Below, in pieces: positions 6,482-7,931 of a DNA stretch of 7,931 nucleotides; the first letter of the stretch is position 1; every line of letters starts with the position of its first letter. Origin of the DNA: CAYWVK01 sp964461865 (GTDB lineage Bacteria; Patescibacteriota; Microgenomatia; Levybacterales; UBA12049). Where the stretch lies: NCBI GenBank assembly GCA_964461865.1, contig CAYWVK010000027.1:1-7931 (forward strand), given 5' to 3'. The translations under genes and the position numbers were made by a program. Below the pieces are notes generated by a model. That model did not search any database. It saw only the letters and a list, made by a program, of their open reading frames with translations, and had not been told where the DNA came from.

Positions 6482-6488
6482 CTCGGGA

Positions 6489-7931
6489 ATGAATACTGCC
6501 CAATTTATAGGTCTATTTACCAATTATCTACAAAATCAAAAAAACCAACCGTCAAAGCTAACGGTTAAAAATTACAAGGCTGATGTTACTCAATTTATCA
6601 ACTGGTATGAGGCTAAACACCACGATGGGTTTTCACCGGATAATATCTCTTTACTAATACTTAACGAATACAAGTTAGACAGGCTAAACCCAAAAAAAGA
6701 AGACAAAAGCGTATCAGTTCGCTCTATTGAGAGACACTTCTCTTCTTTGAGAAAATTCTTTAATTTTTTAAAGCTAGAGGGACATATTTCACACTCTCCT
6801 TTTGAGGCTGATAAAACTAATCACCAAAAAGAAGAAGATCCTTTTAAAATAAAAGACTTTAAAGATTATCTTTACGTATATAACGCCTCACGCTTAACTA
6901 TAAAAAACTACGTTATTGATGTAAAACAATTTTTAGCTTGGGCTGAAGATGTAACAGGCATAAAAGAAACCTGGGATACCTCTGAAAAAGACCTATTTTA
7001 TAAACTTGACAACAACATTGTTGAGGAATACAAAAAAAGGCTTGTTTCAAATAATTTCTCGCCCCTAACCGTTAACAGAAAGCTTTCTTCTTTAAGAAGA
7101 TACATTTCCTGGGCAGCTTCAGAAGGATTAATAAAAGACCTAAAACCTCAAGTTTCAAACATTGAAAAACTTAAAACTTCAACGCTAATAACTGCAAAAG
7201 TAAATGAACTTGAACTTGAAAAGAGCCTAGAAAAAAAAGAATATTCAAGATTTGCTCCTGCTAGGTTATTTCAAAAACTTGGTGGCTTAACAACGCTTAT
7301 TATTGACTCTTTAATTACTGCTCCCCTAGCTTCAGCTAGTGAAAAAATAGCTTACCTTAATTGGAAAAGAAAAGGAAAACCAATTTTTCAAAAAGCAACC
7401 GATTTAGCCTCTAAAACCAAAGATGCCATGAAAAAATCCCCGATTTTAAATCCAAAAACAATCGGAAACCTTCCCAAGACAATGTATGCTCCTATTAGCA
7501 TTTCTACTCAATCCCTATCCTGGCATAAAAAAGCAATTCATCATGCCAGATACACACGACCAGAATGGTACAAAAGGTATCATTCATATACAATTACTCA
7601 CTATTTCCATTTGGCCATCCTAGTAATCTTTATGGCCGGACTTGGCTTTGGAATATACGATGCTTTCTTTATTGAACCAAAACTAAAACAACCTGCCTTA
7701 GCTGCTTTACCAACAGCTCCTCCTCGAATTCTTTCCTTTCAAGGAAGGCTAACTGATGATAATGACAATCCTATTGTAAGCTTAACCCCGCTTCGCTTTG
7801 CCATATATAACGATGAAATAGCAACCGGTGCTGCTCTTTTATGGCAAGAAATAGACACAATTGATCCTGATACGGATGGTATATTTAATATATACCTTGG
7901 CCAAAATACAGCAATTCCTGCAACTCTTTTT
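6489..7931 (+). CDS. Giant surface protein, 5' part: two integrase SAM-like domains, membrane helix, fibre/stalk start
   Basis: An uninterrupted frame of 481 codons runs off the right edge. Residues 4-106 and 119-217 are two copies of the core-binding (SAM-like) domain of XerC/XerD-type tyrosine recombinases, marked by LTVKNYKADVTQFINW (24-39) and LTIKNYVIDVKQFLAW (136-151), then RHFSSLRKFFNFL (82-94) and RKLSSLRRYISWA (197-209). In recombinases this domain clamps DNA. The catalytic domain that should follow is absent: no box I Arg or ordered HxxR...Tyr is present. Residues 218-371 form a Lys/Arg-rich linker, and 372-393 a single membrane helix with basic residues before it, giving a cytoplasmic amino end. 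After a Pro/Ala spacer, PPRILSFQGRLTDDNDNPI (411-429) and GIFNIYLGQNTAIPATLF (464-481) match the opening module of large bacterial surface/fibre proteins (QGRLTD...G.F...LG). The ATG has a good TGAGG site 7 bases upstream. Expected to be a cytoplasm-tethered surface fibre; the true length is unknown. Confidence 0.85.
   Translation, partial: MNTAQFIGLFTNYLQNQKNQPSKLTVKNYKADVTQFINWYEAKHHDGFSPDNISLLILNEYKLDRLNPKKEDKSVSVRSIERHFSSLRKFFNFLKLEGHISHSPFEADKTNHQKEEDPFKIKDFKDYLYVYNASRLTIKNYVIDVKQFLAWAEDVTGIKETWDTSEKDLFYKLDNNIVEEYKKRLVSNNFSPLTVNRKLSSLRRYISWAASEGLIKDLKPQVSNIEKLKTSTLITAKVNELELEKSLEKKEYSRFAPARLFQKLGGLTTLIIDSLITAPLASASEKIAYLNWKRKGKPIFQKATDLASKTKDAMKKSPILNPKTIGNLPKTMYAPISISTQSLSWHKKAIHHARYTRPEWYKRYHSYTITHYFHLAILVIFMAGLGFGIYDAFFIEPKLKQPALAALPTAPPRILSFQGRLTDDNDNPIVSLTPLRFAIYNDEIATGAALLWQEIDTIDPDTDGIFNIYLGQNTAIPATLF

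Larger units (their letters stand above)
5899..6488. other. 590-base AT-rich intergenic region between divergent genes
   Basis: No credible gene, tRNA or CRISPR repeat is seen here; reading frames are short on both strands. It holds the upstream regions of two divergent surface-protein genes. Structures visible include a 12-base palindrome (5928-5939), a small dyad TGATT-GCT-AATCA (6070-6082), a nested hairpin (6250-6303), a dyad (6343-6357), a TTGACA-type promoter (6364-6393) and a doubled TATAAT (6433-6447). Its length is unusual beside the 1-13 base gaps elsewhere and suggests regulated expression. Confidence 0.7.

Noticed and set aside
5899..6488. tRNA, CRISPR array or replication origin in the long intergenic region
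   Set aside because: No cloverleaf with a conserved GTTCGA-like arm, no regularly spaced repeats, and no recognisable DnaA-box cluster are seen.
7539..7618. HHAR (residues 351-354) followed by tyrosines in the fusion protein, resembling the HxxR...Y of tyrosine recombinases
   Set aside because: It lies in a basic stretch just before the membrane helix, no box I arginine or surrounding catalytic fold precedes it, and the distance from the second SAM-like domain does not fit a catalytic domain.

Overview
The window looks like a chromosomal fragment of a Candidate Phyla Radiation (Patescibacteria) bacterium, most likely of the Microgenomates type. This rests on very AT-rich DNA, many short exported proteins that end in a bare membrane anchor and basic tail, and surface-protein sequence styles familiar from that group (for example a YKLTDTVGQ repeat, VITYxATPTF carboxyl ends, and a QGRLTD entry motif of fibre proteins). 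UGA is used as a stop (gene ending at 5014), so the UGA=Gly code of Gracilibacteria/SR1 does not apply. The phylum is an inference from style, not from a marker gene.

Layout. At 1-54 (minus) is the first codon block of an aminoacyl-tRNA synthetase, probably leucyl. From 135 to 2509 (plus) runs a tight three-gene set: a six-helix membrane protein with an acidic coiled-coil tail, an exported beta-rich protein, and a membrane-anchored protein of DUF916 (WxL-interacting protein) style. After a TTGACA-type promoter near 2543, 2602-4737 repeats the last two in the same order: a larger exported beta-rich Thr/Ser protein and a second DUF916-style anchor, whose middle is lost in a run of 100 N (4490-4589). 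Convergent to these, on minus, are a small 84-residue protein (4746-5000) and an exported two-domain Ig-like protein with a carboxyl-terminal membrane anchor (5014-5898). A 590-base AT-rich intergenic region (5899-6488) with dyads, a nested hairpin and promoter candidates leads to a large gene starting at 6489 and running off the right edge.

The most remarkable item is that last gene. Its first ~220 residues are two tandem copies of the tyrosine-recombinase core-binding (SAM-like, DNA-binding) domain. No catalytic domain follows; instead there is a basic linker, one membrane helix, and then the start of an extracellular fibre/stalk protein. It appears to be a surface protein whose cytoplasmic end is built from integrase DNA-binding modules.

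Taken together the region is a cell-surface locus. Two paired exported-protein/anchor modules, an Ig-like membrane-anchored protein and a giant fibre-like protein suggest an envelope or attachment apparatus, as expected for host-associated CPR cells. How the parts cooperate is inferred from order and topology only.
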